From Coniella vitis (Eukaryota > Ascomycota > Sordariomycetes > Diaporthales > Schizoparmaceae), in assembly GCA_011317545.1 (NCBI GenBank), contig WUJK01000002.1, positions 1,922,001 through 1,986,000 on the forward strand: a stretch of DNA of 64,000 bases. The letters are read 5' to 3'. A program made the position numbers and the translations under genes. A model generated the notes under the pieces. The model searched no databases and was not told the origin of the DNA. It saw nothing but the letters and a program-made list of their open reading frames with translations. Shown here piece after piece: positions 61,201 to 64,000 of this stretch (positions are counted from its first letter, which is position 1; every line of letters starts with the position of its first letter).

Positions 61201-62763
61201 GACCGAAGAACAGGTACATGGTACCGTAGCTAGACCGCACATAGTAGACTTTTAGAACAGCGCCAGGCACTCCAACTTCCGCACGGTCTTAGGACTAGAG
61301 ACAGATCCGAGAATACATACTATGAGTATGCACATCATAGGACTATGTAGTAAGCCTGCGACATTGCACGAAGCCTTTTCCAACCAGTTTGTCGTGAACC
61401 CAGTCACCACCCGACTGCCGGCCTTTGCGTCCTTTGCGCAGGAGACGTCCAGAATGCCATATAGATACGGAAATAAGACCCAGCAAGCAAACGTCAACCT
61501 GCATCGTCACGTCTTGGCACCTGACTTTGGAGATTCCCGCTTGTGGTTGCCGCAGCCAGCCCTGGAGCCATGCACGTCTGGAGCAGTTTCTGGGTCACGA
61601 AGGTCATCTCCTACCGAGAAGACGTTCAAGCAAGCGACTTGCGCCAGCCGAGTGCCAAGTTTGGCCAGCACAAGCTCCGCCTCCATGTACAGTGCCGAAC
61701 CGTCTTGATTAAATTTAGGTTGGACACGCACAGGTGTGCTTTGTGCTTGTGTGAAAAGTGTGTGCAATTTCACCAACTCTACCTGGAGCCCAGCGGCGCG
61801 CAGGTTTTTGAGTCTTTGAACACCCAAGACAGAAAGAGACAAGGAAAAGAAGAAAAAAAGGAAGAAAAAAATAAGAAAAAAAGGGCTCTCCGCAAATAAC
61901 GCAACGACCAAAACTCTGGGCACAGCTTTTCATTAGACAAATGCTGCACTACTATCATCTATAGTGCATCGTGGCGTGCTACGTCGAGCATGGACTGGAC
62001 CGTTGCGCAAGAGGGCCAATCTTAATCGGACAGATAAAGCAAGAGAGCCTGCCGCAACCCTGCAACCCCTATTTTCTGCGAGGCCCCCAGCTGCCCCTCC
62101 TGCCCAGGGAACCCCCCTATAGCCGCATCGCCTAGCTTGTGGCTGCTGCTGCTGCGTTTTTTTGGGGGGGGGGGGCTTGAGGAGAAGCATCTTTTTAGTT
62201 TAGGCACTGTGGTCCTTCCCAAAAAGATGGATCAGCCTTGGCACTGCCAACACCAGCTAATAATGTACCGCCCCGAACAGCGGACCGCAACCTCGTCAAT
62301 CCTTTCCCTCCCGCTAGGAGCCAGCCTACCAGCGCAACCACCCATGCCCACCCACGCCGAATGCCCACTCGCACCCAGACTCCTTTTTCAATCCCCTTCT
62401 TCCGCCCTATGGAAAGTCTCAGCACGGGGCAGAGAACCTGGTACAGAATCGCAGAACCCTGTCTCCCGCTATAGCGCGCGCTCCTCATAAGCCAGCCCAG
62501 AGGTCTCTTTTCTTTCGTCTCAGGTTTGCGTGGCCTTGGCCCTACCCACATAGCCAACTCTCCCGACCGCAAGCAGCTGTTGCGCCAAGTTGTCCGCTCG
62601 TTACTTCATCTTTCTTTCTTTTTCTGCCATTTTTGCGCCTTCACGTTGCGACACGACTTTGCTGACCTTTGCGCTGCCGGCACGCTGGGCACTCTTCTAA
62701 TCTCGTCCCCCACCTCGAGTCTCTTGTTGTACTTGAGAGTTCGCACCACCCGCCACAGTTAAT
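58233..62763. other. Divergent intergenic region, mutase / transporter-like gene
   Basis: This should contain both divergent promoters. TACATAGTA occurs at 60245 and 60556, and paired ACCTAC/GTAGGT elements lie around 59718-59755. The last 150 bases before 62764 are CT-rich, typical of a fungal leader. The frames at 61322-61923 overlap on both strands without domains. No gene is supported. Confidence 0.55.
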
Positions 62764-64000
62764 ATGGATCAAAAAGAGCGCAGTTCTGGCGAGGTTGCCA
62801 GAGAGCAGAATGCTCCTGTGCTGCCGACCGTCAACCCTGATGCGCAAAGGTCTGATGCGTCCAAGATCTCGATACCTTCGGCCGTCTACGTCGCGTAAGC
62901 ATTCCCAACCTCCTGCGCAAACCTGCCAAGACGTCGATGTCGATGGCATTGTCGCGTTCCAGCTGCTAATGTCGGTGGTTTCTATGCGCAGAGTATGGAT
63001 CAGCTTGAGTTCCTCGGTCATTCTGTTCAACAAATGGGTTCTAGACACCCTTCACTTCCGTATGTTGCCCAGAGAGCCGAGAAAAGGCGTGCGCGGGTTG
63101 AGCCGTTTTTGACTGAGACATGTGTGCCCAGAATATCCCGTCATTTTAACGACTTACCACTTGATCTTCTCGACGATCATGACCCAGTTGTTGGCCCGTT
63201 ACACCACATGGCTCGATGGCCGCAAGACTGTCAAGATGACGGGCCGCGTCTACCTGCGCGCCATTGTTCCCATTGGTGTCATGTTCAGCTTGAGTTTGAT
63301 CTGCAGCAACTTGACCTATCTGTACCTCAGCGTTGCCTTCATCCAGATGCTCAAGGCCACCACTCCTGTCGCCGTCCTTCTCGCTGGTTGGGCCCTGGGA
63401 GTCTCGTCTCCTAACTTGAAGACCTTCCTCAATGTCTCGGCCATTGTCGTTGGTGTCATTATCGCTTCGATCGGAGAGATCAAGTTCAACATGATTGGCT
63501 TCATCTACCAGATGGCTGGAGTCGCTTTCGAGGCTACCCGTCTTACCATGGTGCAGCGTCTGCTGAGCGGTGCCGAGTTCAAGATGGACCCTCTTGTCTC
63601 CCTCTACTACTTTGCGCCCGTCTGCGCTGCCATGAACTTCGTGGTTGCTCTGTTCTGGGAGGTCCCCAAGGTTTCCATGGCCGAGGTCTACAACGTTGGT
63701 CTCTTCACCTTCCTTCTGAACGGCATGGTTGCTTTTGGTCTCAACGTCTCGGTCGTCCTGCTGGTAAGTTTAAAAATTCTCAACAGCTCACGAACTTTTC
63801 GAAATGCAACTAACACAATTGACTCCACAGATTGGCAAGACTTCCTCCCTGGTCCTTACGCTCTGCGGTGTGCTCAAGGATGTCCTCCTTGTTGTTGCCT
63901 CCATGATCATCTGGGGCACCGAGGTCAGCGGTCTGCAGTTCTTCGGTTACAGCATCGCCCTCGCCGGTATGGTCTACTATAAGCTCGGTGCTGATACGCT
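62764..64000 (+). CDS. TPT / nucleotide-sugar transporter-like membrane protein (partial at right edge)
   Basis: Multi-pass carrier of the triose-phosphate/nucleotide-sugar transporter superfamily, expected in the Golgi or ER. Exons are 62764-62894, 62992-63059, 63132-63763 and 63831 to beyond the window; introns are 97, 72 and 67 nt with donors GTAAGC, GTATGT and GTAAGT. The frame is still open at 64000, so the C-terminus is missing. A hydrophilic 40-residue N-terminus is followed by about nine visible membrane helices. Family blocks are WISLSSSVILFNKWVL, PVILTTYHLIF, AFIQMLKATTPV, GEIKFNMIGF, EATRLTMVQRLL, NVSVVLLIGKTSSL and the start of the last helix GYSIALAGMVYYKLG. The substrate cannot be read from sequence. 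Its place opposite UDP-galactopyranose mutase suggests a UDP-galactofuranose transporter (glfB/ugtA type), but the family has several fungal paralogues. Confidence 0.88.

Overview
The window looks like nuclear DNA of a filamentous ascomycete (Pezizomycotina). The evidence is short spliceosomal introns (about 60-210 nt) with GTRNGT donors and CTAAC/CTGAC branch points. It also includes long intergenic spaces rich in homopolymers and microsatellites, two very large hybrid histidine kinases, and a UDP-galactopyranose mutase, an enzyme yeasts lack. I cannot name the genus. There is no sign of bacterial operons, CRISPR arrays, transposon ORFs or rRNA. All gene models were spliced by eye, and the codon phase was checked across every junction.

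Layout. 1-6140 is a gene-free upstream region. 6141-12727 (+) is a PAS-type hybrid histidine kinase with an apparent one-base frameshift at a T7 run. 14136-15066 (-) is a cytochrome b561-type membrane protein with a probable GC-AG intron. 16934-18254 (+) is allantoicase. 18255-28606 is a 10-kb stretch with no supportable gene. 28607-30301 (+) is a Gln/Ala/Pro-rich, probably nuclear protein whose second exon lies beyond two in-frame stops. 33916-37386 (-) is a TBC-domain Rab GAP. 41349-44211 (-) is an ankyrin + DIL (dilute) domain protein. 46005-54203 (-) is a ten-exon hybrid histidine kinase of the pseudokinase/AAA/GAF type (group X, Chk1/Mak2-like). 56324-58232 (-) is UDP-galactopyranose mutase. 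62764 to the right edge (+) is a TPT/nucleotide-sugar-transporter-like protein, cut by the window end.

How the genes work together. Two themes recur. The first is phosphorelay sensing: two giant hybrid kinases lie within 48 kb, and both would be expected to signal through the HPt/response-regulator pathway. The second is wall-sugar and membrane traffic: UDP-galactopyranose mutase is divergent from a nucleotide-sugar/TPT transporter, as in the glfA/glfB (ugmA/ugtA) arrangement of Aspergillus. Nearby are a Rab GAP and a DIL-domain protein, both of trafficking type. Allantoicase is a purine-catabolism gene standing alone.

The most striking non-genic signal is a short motif, TACTATGTA (reverse complement TACATAGTA). 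I located it 21 times, always outside the genes, against about 0.5 expected by chance.
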